Assembly: GCF_904067045.1 (NCBI RefSeq)
Contig: NZ_CAJFDC010000013.1
Coordinates: forward strand, 310,001 to 374,000
Direction of reading: 5' to 3'
Length of the DNA: 64,000 nucleotides
Source of the DNA: Pseudomonas sp. FEN
Lineage (GTDB): Bacteria; Pseudomonadota; Gammaproteobacteria; Pseudomonadales; Pseudomonadaceae
Shown here: piece by piece, positions 8,855 to 17,500 of the stretch
Numbering within the stretch: the stretch's first letter is position 1
How the letters are laid out: each line of letters opens with the position of its first letter
Made by a program: the position numbers and the translations under genes
Notes under the pieces: model-generated
What the model saw: only the letters and a program-made list of their open reading frames with translations
Database searches by the model: none
Told to the model about the DNA's origin: nothing

Positions 8855-8928
8855 TTGACGTCTGTGACGATGTTGCCCGGCGCTTTCGTGCCCAGCGAGA
8901 GAACTCTCTTTCCCTTGAGTGAAATTTC
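8800..8928 (-). pseudogene. Fragment of an unidentified reading frame
   Basis: In a frame different from the pseudogene at 8336, the reverse strand reads EISLKGKRVLSLGTKAPG and continues NIVTDVKCALRYNSPLAI before a stop at 8800. It has protein-like composition but no start codon and an in-frame stop just upstream at 8929-8931. It may be the end of a gene that was cut when the duplicated lipoprotein sequence landed here. I do not recognise the family. The rest of 8929-9217 holds only the leader of the DUF6124 gene. Confidence 0.35.
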
Positions 8929-9217
8929 CTAGAAAATCCTGAGCGCTTGTTTGCGCCTGATCTCGCGGCTAGGCTTCATTCCGTCACTGCCAAATCAGTG
9001 GCCGGGTTTAGCAGCTCGTTTTTACCGAGGCACGCAAGTGCTACCTTCCGTTCAAGCGGCGTTTTTTTTGCGTCTGCTGTTCTTTATGGTGGCTGTGCGT
9101 GGGGCACTTTCGAGTGCGCCGGGTCCCTTGGTAACCGGTCTGCTAACCCGCGTACAGTCGCCACCCATTTCGTTTAGCAGCGATGTCTGGCGACTCCACT
9201 TACCAAGGAGTTTTGCC

Positions 9218-9556
9218 ATGTTCAAGGTCACCCCCAATCCACCTGCAACACCTGATGTTGAAAGCATCGACCCTCGTGCCGCCGACCGGGCTTTGTCTCA
9301 CTACAACCTCGGTCCGGACGCCAGTTCGAAATCCGCCCAAAACACAGTGCTGCATGGCCATCTGCCTGCCCCCAGACATCAGGAAGATGCCTTGGTCAAC
9401 GTCTACTCGATTCTGCAATCCGCCGCAGCAACCGCCTATGAAAACGCCGACAACCAAACCGGCTCGAACCGCAAGGTGGCCATGGGCGTGGTGCACTTGA
9501 TTGAGCTGGCGCAGCTGAAAATGGACTCAGTACTGGATGGACAGGCCGTCAACTGA
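9218..9556 (+). CDS. DUF6124 family protein
   Basis: The 112-residue protein starts MFKVTPNPPATPDVESIDPR and ends with a helical part, VNVYSILQSAAATAYENADN and then ELAQLKMDSVLDGQAVN. This is the pattern of DUF6124, a small cytoplasmic family found in many copies in Pseudomonas genomes; function unknown. AAGGAG lies 8 bases before this ATG, so an upstream in-frame start at 8951 is rejected. A 7-base-pair hairpin (9575-9593) follows the stop. Its flanks recur at 3318-3422 without the gene, and a possible C-terminal trace lies at 63742. Confidence 0.8.
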   Translation: MFKVTPNPPATPDVESIDPRAADRALSHYNLGPDASSKSAQNTVLHGHLPAPRHQEDALVNVYSILQSAAATAYENADNQTGSNRKVAMGVVHLIELAQLKMDSVLDGQAVN

Positions 9557-9574
9557 CAGCACTCAATCATTGAA

Positions 9575-9593
9575 CGGGAAGCTGTGCTTCCCG
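9575..9593 (+). terminator. Hairpin behind the DUF6124 gene
   Basis: CGGGAAGC and GCTTCCCG form a strong stem with a 3-base loop 18 bases after the stop. No T-run follows, so it may be a weak terminator or an mRNA 3'-end stabiliser. A similar hairpin with a T-run occurs at 63792-63815. Confidence 0.5.
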
Positions 9594-9595
9594 CT

Positions 9596-9672
9596 CCGTC
9601 GAAGATCATGCCCACTGACAACGCAAGATCTTCGATGGTACATCGCTTAAGTAAGCACTATTCAAATCCATC
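9596..9672. repeat. Second copy of the 78-base inverted-repeat element
   Basis: This segment matches 3345-3422 over almost its whole length, including the TCGAAGATC...GATCTTCGA inverted repeat and the CACTATTCAAATCCAT tail. Just after it, CATCCCCTTTTAG occurs twice in tandem (9669-9695). Both copies sit downstream of a leftward gene, so the hairpin may end leftward transcripts. Confidence 0.6.
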
Positions 9673-9765
9673 CCCTTTTAGTACATCCCCTTTTAGATAC
9701 AATTCTATGGCTGATCGTACAGGCGGGTTCAGCACACGCAATGCGCGGCCAAACACCTGATTGGA

Positions 9766-10176
9766 TTAACCACGAATGCGACGTTCAGTGAACTCATAAT
9801 CTTCCTGACAATCGCCGGAAGGGTCTGACGCCACATTCACGTAATGCACCGTGTCGGCATCAATCAACTTGTAGGTGTAGATATCTGGCAAACGCACTCC
9901 ATTGGTTCTCAATTCATTCCTGCCATTGGCAGCAGACCAGCTACCATGTTCGGTTTGAATCGGCTGTGTCTGCTGCGCATCCCGGAAAAAGGTGATGGTG
10001 AAGCTGCCGTCGGGTTTGAAGTCATTGTTCCAGGAGAGGAACCGGCATTTGCCGCTTTCAGTCCGCAGGCCTTTCCATGAACCAATCAAGGATGGGTCGT
10101 TGGCCGGCTTGTTGGTGGCACAGCCACCTAGAGTTGCAGCCAGGACGATAAGGGCCAGGGAGAAATTCCGTTTCAC
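9766..10176 (-). CDS. Small lipoprotein, possibly lipocalin-like
   Basis: The 136-residue product has a lipoprotein signal peptide with lipobox LGGC (Cys19). The mature part, starting with SLIGSWKGLRTESGKC, has alternating polar and hydrophobic beta-type sequence like small lipocalin-fold envelope proteins. That comparison is only by pattern. The start is a GTG at 10176 with AAGGA 8 bases upstream; no in-frame ATG competes. It shares orientation with the lipoprotein gene at 10242 (65 bases upstream) and both are probably cotranscribed. Function unknown. Confidence 0.75.
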   Translation of the reverse strand: MKRNFSLALIVLAATLGGCATNKPANDPSLIGSWKGLRTESGKCRFLSWNNDFKPDGSFTITFFRDAQQTQPIQTEHGSWSAANGRNELRTNGVRLPDIYTYKLIDADTVHYVNVASDPSGDCQEDYEFTERRIRG

Positions 10177-10241
10177 GTAGCACTTCCTTCTTCAAATGGA
10201 TTCTGTGTGTTGCGACGGCTCAGCGTTGACTCAAATCGGCC

Positions 10242-10802
10242 TCAACGGCCTGGTACGCTGGCCACGGGAATACGCGCCTCCGATTGGGTGACATCGTAGA
10301 CATGCTGTTCACAGCGATCATCCACAAACTGAAACTCCACCAAATAGACCTTGCTTCGCTCCGGTGTGAATGTGCTTCTAACCGGGCCACATCGATAGAG
10401 ACGTCCAATGCTCTCGTCACTGGCGTAACCCGAAACCACGAACGGCTGATCGGCGTCGGCCTGTACTTCCAACTGCGGGAAGCGCTTCAAAGTTGCGCTG
10501 CTAACCGTTTCGTTGAGCGTGGCAATCCAGCCGAACACCTTGCCCCGACCGGTATCCACTACAGTTCCCTGCACATCCATGCGCTGGTCAGGATCCGTTG
10601 CGCGCCTGATCGAAAACTCTACTGGGTGGGTGGCACCCGACGCTTTCATAATGACCTTGGCGTGCTGCGCATCGACGGTCACTTTGTTCTGGCGCAGTTG
10701 GATACCGTCCTTGAGCAAACTGGGGGAAGAGTCTCTGACGTTGGATTTACACCCAGGTAATGTCAGAATCAGGCTCAACATTAGCAGTGACGTTTTTTTC
10801 AT
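10242..10802 (-). CDS. Lipoprotein of unknown function, intact copy of a local family
   Basis: A 186-residue protein with signal peptide MKKTSLLMLSLILTLPGC (lipobox LPGC, Cys18), so probably lipid-anchored in the envelope. The mature domain is beta-rich with two cysteines near the end (YRCGPVRSTF and DDRCEQHVYDV) that could form a disulfide. I do not recognise a named family. It is the complete member of a set of three: a 5'-truncated copy lies at 8336 and a 90-base remnant at 4043. All three are on the same strand. Confidence 0.8.
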   Translation of the reverse strand: MKKTSLLMLSLILTLPGCKSNVRDSSPSLLKDGIQLRQNKVTVDAQHAKVIMKASGATHPVEFSIRRATDPDQRMDVQGTVVDTGRGKVFGWIATLNETVSSATLKRFPQLEVQADADQPFVVSGYASDESIGRLYRCGPVRSTFTPERSKVYLVEFQFVDDRCEQHVYDVTQSEARIPVASVPGR

Positions 10803-10962
10803 GAATACTCCATGTACACTGTTAAAAGTTACTTGTTGCCAGACTGAAATATCTCAGGCGCGGGCAACGTTATCCGTTATTTTTTTACAGCATCAGCAAC
10901 TGCGAGAATAAGGGGCAATAGATTCAAACAAAAAGAGATGAATTTAGTCTCAGATACGGTTA

Positions 10963-10999
10963 ACAGGACTACCTACTTACTCACGCACAAAAATAAATC
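10963..10999. repeat. Direct repeat, left copy, flanking the broken immunity gene
   Basis: A 37-base sequence centred on CTCACGCACAAAAATAAATC that recurs at 11367-11403 with two mismatches, in the same orientation. The pair brackets the pseudogene at 11015-11313 and looks like the boundary of a duplicated or exchanged cassette. Confidence 0.8.
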
Positions 11000-11014
11000 A
11001 ATCCCTTTTCAGCC

Positions 11015-11313
11015 TTATACCTTGCCGAATTTTTCACGAACCTCATCAACCATTGTTCGCAAGTAATACCTTGTGAACCCGGATAAAATTAGCATCCCGC
11101 CTTATCAACGAGTATCGCTCTTAGCTCGTCTTTCGAGGGCCTCAACGCCAGAAGCATATCAATCTCCAAAGCTCCGGCTGAAAGTTTTTCTTTCGGTTCA
11201 GAGGCAGTAACCATCTGGAGAGCAGAGATATCGCTATCAAACTCCTCAAGCCAATCCTGATAAAAATAGCAGCCTAGTAATTGCCCAAGCGCATTTAACC
11301 TTTCATATTTCAT
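11015..11313 (-). pseudogene. CdiI_2-type immunity gene broken by a nonsense codon and a frameshift
   Basis: The open part (11089-11313, 74 aa) begins MKYERLNALGQLLGCYFYQD and resembles the CdiI_2 family of contact-inhibition immunity proteins, which have a Y-F-x-QDW pattern near the start. The reading ends at DKAGC with TAA, but the same frame continues FYPGSQGITCEQWL, which is how family members go on, so the stop seems to replace a tyrosine codon. Further on, the expected end (EVREKFGKV then TAA at 11015) is in another frame, implying one lost base. It has no adjacent toxin of its own and lies between direct repeats, so it looks like an orphan immunity relic. Confidence 0.65.
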
Positions 11314-11338
11314 AACATTACTTTAAACACTACCGAAA

Positions 11339-11410
11339 GTAGACGGATTTATTTTCAATGCATCTTACAGGACTACCACCTTACTCACGCACAAAAATAA
11401 ATCCGTCCAC
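11339..11410. repeat. Inverted repeat overlapping the right direct repeat
   Basis: GTAGACGGATTTATTTT at 11339-11355 is nearly the reverse complement of 11394-11410 (16 of 17 positions). It could fold into a long stem upstream of the broken immunity gene, possibly ending transcription from cdiA, or mark a recombination junction. Confidence 0.55.
11367..11403. repeat. Direct repeat, right copy
   Basis: Partner of 10963-10999 with two mismatches in 37 bases and the same orientation. The distance between the copies is 404 bases, enclosing only the broken CdiI_2 gene. Confidence 0.8.
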
Positions 11411-11482
11411 TTTAGGTCCTAACTTTCAGTTCCGAAAGAGCTAAGAAGCCTCACTCAAGCGTCTCCCCTTTTCTTCACAACA

Positions 11483-12256
11483 CTATTCAACATTGTTCCT
11501 GTAGAAATATTTTTTCCCAGCCTCCCACTGCAGGGACGCAATTCTATTTACGTAATTCAAGACGTCTTGTACACATCTATCGTCCACATCCTGCCCATAG
11601 AACACAGGGCACTTTTCTCCACTCCAAACTGAAAGCAATGTTGGCGCATTGGCAAGCGGGAACTTTCTTTTTGAATGTCTCGACTGAGCAACAGCTTCAA
11701 TCAAAGCTTTGCATAGCGCTCCTGGATGCACAAGCGCACCATCATAGTAATACGCTCCTTTCACAAGCGACTTAGCAAATCCAGAGAACTTCTTGGATAG
11801 TTCTGTCAGATCAACCTCTCCACCAACATAGCCCCACGGAAAAATCCTGTTGATAGCTGACAATATATCTTGTGAAATTGACTCATCGGCATACCCATCA
11901 AGCAAGGCAAACAAATATGGAACCACTTCTGGCGAAATAGTATCTGGCGCAGTAACAACAATAGTCAACACATCATCATAATCAAGCTTTTCAAGGAGAC
12001 CGCATAAAAATGCAACATCCTGATGGCGAGCAGTATAGCAATACAGTCGAATTGCTTGTTTTCTTACTAACGTATCCCCACAAGAAATAATTAGCTCTTG
12101 GAGTCGCGTCCGAACCGAAAAATCACCGTGCTTCAGACACTCACAAACAAACTGAAGCTCACCAAGTTCGCCGACAGGATTCAAGAGAATGTTTTCTTGA
12201 ATCTCCGATTCCGGCCCGAACCATACTCCTGGGTGCAGGATATCAAATCTCGACAT
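11483..12256 (-). CDS. Candidate immunity protein of the CDI locus
   Basis: The gene directly follows cdiA and is translationally coupled: an ATG overlaps the cdiA stop (TAATG at 12268) and a second ATG at 12256 has GAGAG upstream, my preferred start (257 aa). The protein begins MSRFDILHPGVWFGPESEIQ and has helical repeat-like segments (VCECLKHGDFSVRTRLQELI and VRKQAIRLYCYTARHQDVAF) reminiscent of HEAT folds. Position right after a toxin tip is the normal place of the cognate immunity gene, so the role is inferred from context. Lower GC and rarer codons than the neighbouring core genes suggest horizontal acquisition together with the toxin tip. Confidence 0.7.
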   Translation of the reverse strand: MSRFDILHPGVWFGPESEIQENILLNPVGELGELQFVCECLKHGDFSVRTRLQELIISCGDTLVRKQAIRLYCYTARHQDVAFLCGLLEKLDYDDVLTIVVTAPDTISPEVVPYLFALLDGYADESISQDILSAINRIFPWGYVGGEVDLTELSKKFSGFAKSLVKGAYYYDGALVHPGALCKALIEAVAQSRHSKRKFPLANAPTLLSVWSGEKCPVFYGQDVDDRCVQDVLNYVNRIASLQWEAGKKYFYRNNVE

Positions 12257-12267
12257 TTTTTCTCTCA

Positions 12268-14502
12268 TTAACGAAGCCCCTGCTGTCGCTGCCATAATAA
12301 CACTTGGTTCTGAAACGTCGTAGCCTCAGTATGGCTTGGATTTAATCCAAATTGAAACACCCCATCTGGTGAACTTTGATAAATTTTCAAAATAGACGCA
12401 TTTGGCTTTCCATAGCCAAGATCACTATAGAACGATAAATCAAGCCCATCTAGCTTCGACGCGCGGATAGTAGACTCACCGGTGAATGTGATATTAGATA
12501 CTGTGTTTTCACCCCCAAAGGAGAGTCCTTGGATATGGTGTCCCTTTGGCAAGTCACCCGATTGCGCTGCTGCCTGATATTCCGCTCGCGCCGCTTGGAG
12601 ATCACCACCAGAAACGATCGCTGTACCAGGAGCATCGGGATCTGGAAAAAAACTCGGATTCTGAAGATGTAACTGCTTTGCCTGTTCATAGTACGGGCCA
12701 TATACCTGCTGTCCTGCGGTAGAAGCTTGATCCGCTACCGCTGCGCCATCGCCCCCTAGTCCGCTGCTCCCCCGCCCAGCGTCATCTACAAAATGCTCGC
12801 TGACAGCTATCGTCCCAGAAGGATAGTCGCCGGATAGCTTTCCAGGCGAGCCTTTTGTGCTGGCACCAACCTCTATAACATCTACTGCCCCTTTTACATC
12901 ATCTACCCCCCGCCCAGCCAGAACCAACTCGTCGCTAAGTTTAGCAAGGTTACTGAGCTCCGTAACCTTGGTTACCTTTCCAACCCCAGCAACCTCACCC
13001 GGCCCCGGAATCAGCAGCGTCGCCAGATCAACGGTGGTTTTCCCCGTTTGCAGCCCCTTCTCGTATCTATTGTTTTGCAGCCCGAAAACAAAATCTTGAC
13101 CACTTTTCGTGGTCAGCCAGTTGGTAACCATGTCCGAGCTAGGCTCGACAAAAGGATCGAGAAGGCTATTCGCGGCGTCTAATGGGTGACCGGATAAAAG
13201 CTCATTCCCCAAAGATGCGATTGATCGGACGCCAGACCAGGCACTTAACCCCCCACCTACCAACCCACCCAAGTACGGATCAGTCGCTCCGTGCTTGCTG
13301 TCACTGTAATCAAGATTCAGCTTGTAATAGTCAACCAGATTGGCCGTATTGAACCTGTCGGAATCGCCCAAATATCTAATATTGACATTGTAGTCCTTGA
13401 ACTCAGCCGAGTGAGCAACGTTGTAGTTCTTTATCAGACTCAACGTTTCATCGGGGGTATAGGCCTTCCCCCCGTTTTCAAGCGTTGCAGCAACACTGTC
13501 ATACCGAGCTGCCAGTGGTGAAAGCGCACTTCCCAGATGCTCCAACGTTTTCGCATCGAACTGACTGTCCGCCCCCCCTATCGTTTGCTTCCACTGCGCA
13601 TCCGTATAGAAAGCAAACGCGCGCGCCATTCGCTTCTCGGCTTCGGCCGGAGTGATACCCAACTGGGCGGCCAGCTTAGGGGCTTCTTCTTCGATCAGGC
13701 GTGCTTCTGTAGGGTGAGCCTGACGGTTGTATTTATCGATATTGCCAGCAATAAGGGCTCCGCTCGCCTGCGCGACCGAACCATTGCCGCCTGCCATCGC
13801 GGCTCCCACGCCGGCGGCGATCCAGGTGCCGAGAGCATCGCGATTCTCTGGTCCGATACCGTTATTTTTCAGCACCTGGTCCAAGGTCGGCATAACAGCC
13901 GCCGATGCGCCAGCGCTCAGCGCGCCATTCGCCGCCGTACCGCTGGATAAGCCCTGCAATGCACCAGCCAGGCTATGCAGCAAAATACGCGCCGAGCCAC
14001 CTTCAGCCCACACCGCCTGCTGGCTCGTGTCCTTGCTGCGCGTCGCATCGGCCAATTGCTGGTCAGCATAATCGCCGATTTTCTTATAGGTATCCGCCGC
14101 CGTGGTATTGGCCACGATACCCAGCGCCGTCCCCCCTCCCGCGCCACCCAACCCAGCGGCAAGCAGGCCCGTGGCGATATCGGCCATGATTCGCTTGTCG
14201 CCACCGATGTTCCAACTGGCCGCATCTGCCGCAGCCGCTTTCGCAGTTGCATTCGCGGTCGCTAGCTGCGCATCCGACATTACCCCTTTTGACTCTTCCG
14301 CCTCTTTTGCCAGTTTATTCGCGGTATCCGACTTGGCTTTGGCAACCGCGCTTACGATGCCGGTGGCCAATTGCACGGTGCTTTGAATAAGGTCGATGCG
14401 CTCCTGCATCGCTTTCTGGTCAGGCTTGTCCAGCTTCTGGTTGGCGTTCGCGGTATCGCGATTGAGTCCGACCAGGTCATTCGCACCCTCGGCACTACGC
14501 AC
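12268..14502 (-). CDS. CdiA C-terminal part with toxin tip (separate frame after a frameshift)
   Basis: This 744-codon frame opens at a GTG and continues the filament protein after the frameshift near 14575. It holds the pretoxin region (long Ala/Gly helices, DKYNRQAHPTEARLIEEEA near residue 260, no VENN motif) and a C-terminal toxin. The last 94 residues contain LPKGHHIQGLSFGGENTVSN, a GHH-type core seen in HNH/endonuclease VII-like toxins of polymorphic toxin systems, so a metal-dependent nuclease is likely but not proven. Base composition drops in the last kilobase, as expected of exchangeable toxin cassettes. Without the upstream domains this frame alone would not be secreted. Confidence 0.7.
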   Translation of the reverse strand: MRSAEGANDLVGLNRDTANANQKLDKPDQKAMQERIDLIQSTVQLATGIVSAVAKAKSDTANKLAKEAEESKGVMSDAQLATANATAKAAAADAASWNIGGDKRIMADIATGLLAAGLGGAGGGTALGIVANTTAADTYKKIGDYADQQLADATRSKDTSQQAVWAEGGSARILLHSLAGALQGLSSGTAANGALSAGASAAVMPTLDQVLKNNGIGPENRDALGTWIAAGVGAAMAGGNGSVAQASGALIAGNIDKYNRQAHPTEARLIEEEAPKLAAQLGITPAEAEKRMARAFAFYTDAQWKQTIGGADSQFDAKTLEHLGSALSPLAARYDSVAATLENGGKAYTPDETLSLIKNYNVAHSAEFKDYNVNIRYLGDSDRFNTANLVDYYKLNLDYSDSKHGATDPYLGGLVGGGLSAWSGVRSIASLGNELLSGHPLDAANSLLDPFVEPSSDMVTNWLTTKSGQDFVFGLQNNRYEKGLQTGKTTVDLATLLIPGPGEVAGVGKVTKVTELSNLAKLSDELVLAGRGVDDVKGAVDVIEVGASTKGSPGKLSGDYPSGTIAVSEHFVDDAGRGSSGLGGDGAAVADQASTAGQQVYGPYYEQAKQLHLQNPSFFPDPDAPGTAIVSGGDLQAARAEYQAAAQSGDLPKGHHIQGLSFGGENTVSNITFTGESTIRASKLDGLDLSFYSDLGYGKPNASILKIYQSSPDGVFQFGLNPSHTEATTFQNQVLLWQRQQGLR

Positions 14503-17500
14503 GACTATCGTGCCTTCGCTGACCGCACTGCGGGTTTTGCTGTGATCCGATTCACTGAGTGACAGCGGAACGCTACCCCCACGGTCGACCCGGAGTAGCT
14601 GCCATAGGACAGCGACAGGCCAACCGACTGACTCTTGATATCGCTGGTGTTTTTAATGTCGCTGACAATCAACCGATTCGTATCGAGCAGGTTCTTGTCC
14701 GCGGAGGCGTCACTGGCAATCACCGCGCCTTGCAGCGTGGTCTTGTCGCCGACATGAATGTTGTAGCCTCCGGCGCCTGCGAACAGCCCGCTCTGATCCG
14801 TCACGGCCTTGTAGTTGCTGTTCATATTGCCGGCAGCCAGGCTGGCGGAAGCCGTCACGGGCGAGCCGAAGCAGAACGGCGGAATGCAGATACTCGCGCC
14901 GAAACCGGCACTGCCCTGCTCGCTCTTCTGCGTCTCGCTGTCCTGACGCGAGGTGATAGTGAGATTGCCGCCGATATCCGCCTTGATACTCTCCGCCCGG
15001 ACCTGCGCGCCAGCCAGAGTGGTGTCCTGCCCACTGCGCAGCACCAGGGAACCGGTATCCAGCGTGCTGTTGACCTGGGTGACCGAACCACCGTTGCCCA
15101 GGCTCTTGGCGATGGACGCGCCCAGGTCGAGGGTGAAGCCATTCTGCTCGCCGATATTGAAACTGGCACCGATCGCGGTTTTGTCGTTATTGCTGTCGTT
15201 GGCCCAGTTCGCGGTGCTCTGCGCGCTTTCCAGGGTGATGTTGTTCTTCGCCAGCAACAGCGTATCGGCCGCTTTCATGCCACTGCCAATGATGTGAATA
15301 TCGCCCGCCGTCCCCGGTGCACTGCCATCGGCGATGATCGTCAAGGTTTTACCGGCCGTGAGCGAGCTTTGCTTGGCCGTCTGGCTGTCGTACTCGCTGG
15401 TGCTGGTACTGTGGGTGCTGGCCAGCTCGGTACCGATCTTGATCAATGAACCATTGCTGTTAGCACTGCCCGTCTTGTTGCTATAGCCCGCCCGACCATC
15501 GTAGGCATCCGACGATGCCCCTCCCAGGTTGTACCCCGCCAACGCCGCCTGCGCCCACTTCACCGCCTTGAGTCGAGGGTCGTCCGCGCTGTTCGCGGCT
15601 TTTATCGCGCTGCGCATGGTGTTGTAGCTATCAACCACCGTGCCGCCCAGCACTCGCCCCACCGCCAGGCTGCGGCTCTCGTCGGTACTGCTCTGACTCG
15701 CGCTTTCCATTCCGGCGGCGATGCTCACGTCGGCACCGGTCAGGCTCATGCTCTGGGTGCTGACCAGGTCGCTGGCGATCACGCTGAGCGAGCGGTCGGC
15801 GTTGAGCGACACATTGCCGGCACTGGAACCGAGGGTGCTGCCGGTCAAGGTGGTTTCCGAGGACTGGCCGGTGTGATTCTGGCTGCTGATGGACAGGTGC
15901 TGGTTGCCGGTCATGTCATCGAGGCCCAGTTTGTTCCCCGTCAGCACGCCGGTGAAGTCGTGGTTCTTTTCCTTGTGCAGTTCGTTGCGGGTGAAGGTGT
16001 TCTGCGCCGCATCGATCCGCAGATCGCGCCCCGCGTTGAGCGTGATGTCCGCCGTGCTCACCAGCGACGATCCGCGAACCAGCCCATCCTGGCCGGCCTG
16101 GACATTGACGCTGTCGCCGGAGACCAGGCTCCCCACCGCCGTGGTCCGGGTTTCGCTGACCTTGTCGGTGACTTTGCTGGCCTTGAATCCACCCAGGCTG
16201 CGGCTGTTGCTGTCTTTGTCGTGGCGCGTCTGCGTGCTGTCGACCGCGGCAATAATCGAAACATCCTGGCCAGCCTGAAGCTGCGCCACACCTTTTTCCG
16301 CGACCACTTCACTACCCTGCACCAGCAGGTTGCGTCCGGCCTGGACCGCCAGTTGCTGCGCATCGAGGTGCGAGCCCTGGGCCGTGGTTTCATTGACCGA
16401 ATCGCGGGTGGTCGTGGTCTTGCTGGAGAGGAAGCCATTGCTGCCGGTGACCTTGTGCGCCTCATCAGCACTGCGCGCGTTCTCGCCGGCGGTCAGGTTG
16501 ACGTCCCGCGTCGCCTGGGCAATCACCGCACCCGCGCTGCTGCCGAGGCTGGCGGCGCGCGCGTTGAGATCGTTGCCGGCGCGAAGGCTCAGGTCACCCT
16601 GGGTTTTAACGCTGCTGCCGCTTTCGCTGCGGCTCGCTTCGGTACGCCAGTTGTCCGTGTCCCAGTGGTTGCTCTGCTCGCGGCTCTCGATCACCGTTGT
16701 CAGGTTCAGGTCACGACCGGCGGACAAGCGGCTGACGCCAGCGCTACCGCTATTGGCCACTTGCGCGCCCTGCAGGTTGATATCACGTCCGGCGCTGGCC
16801 AACAGGCTGGCCGCCGGATCGGAAACGAACAACCCGGCAACCCGCGACAGGTTGGTCTGGCTGCCCTGCGCACTCTGGGTGGTGATCGTGCTGGACTGCA
16901 CATTCAGATCGCGCCCGGCGCTGACCATCAGGCTCTTGTCAGCCTTGATCTGGCCGCCGAGGTTGTTCAGGTCCTGCGTCGCCTCAAGGCTGACGGCACT
17001 GCCTTGAATGCGCCCTTCCAGGTTATTGAGCGTGTCGGCCTTGATGGCGACCACCTGACGTCCCGACAAGCTCGCGCTGTTGACCAGATTGCCCGTCACA
17101 TTCAGGTTCAGTTGCTGCCCGGCCATCAACCCGCCCGCGCCGTTGATATCGCCGTCCCGTACCCGCACATACACCTGCGGCACCAGCACGCTGCGCACTT
17201 CGCCGCTGGCCAGGGTGACATCCTTGGCCACCAACCAGACGATATCACTGGTCAATTGGGCCATCTGTTGCGCGGTCAGGGCCACGCCAGGAATCAGCTT
17301 CCAGTTATTGGCGTAGGTGACGGCGTTGTCGATCAGGCCTCGGTACTGCGCTTCGTCACTGGCATAGCCGTCGACGAAACGGCGTCCGGTCAGTTGCACG
17401 ACCTGCTCGCGAATCAATTTCTGCTCATAGAAACCATCGCCCATGCGTTGCTGGGTCGCCGCTGGGTTCAGGTTGAGCCTGCCGAGCATGTAATCCGAAG

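Noticed and set aside
8951..9217. N-terminal extension of the DUF6124 gene to 8951
   Set aside because: The family start and AAGGAG site are at 9218; the extension covers the leader that is repeated at 3318.
10963..11403. CRISPR-like or phage attachment site reading of the direct repeats
   Set aside because: Only two copies 404 bases apart, no integrase and no tRNA; cassette recombination explains them better.
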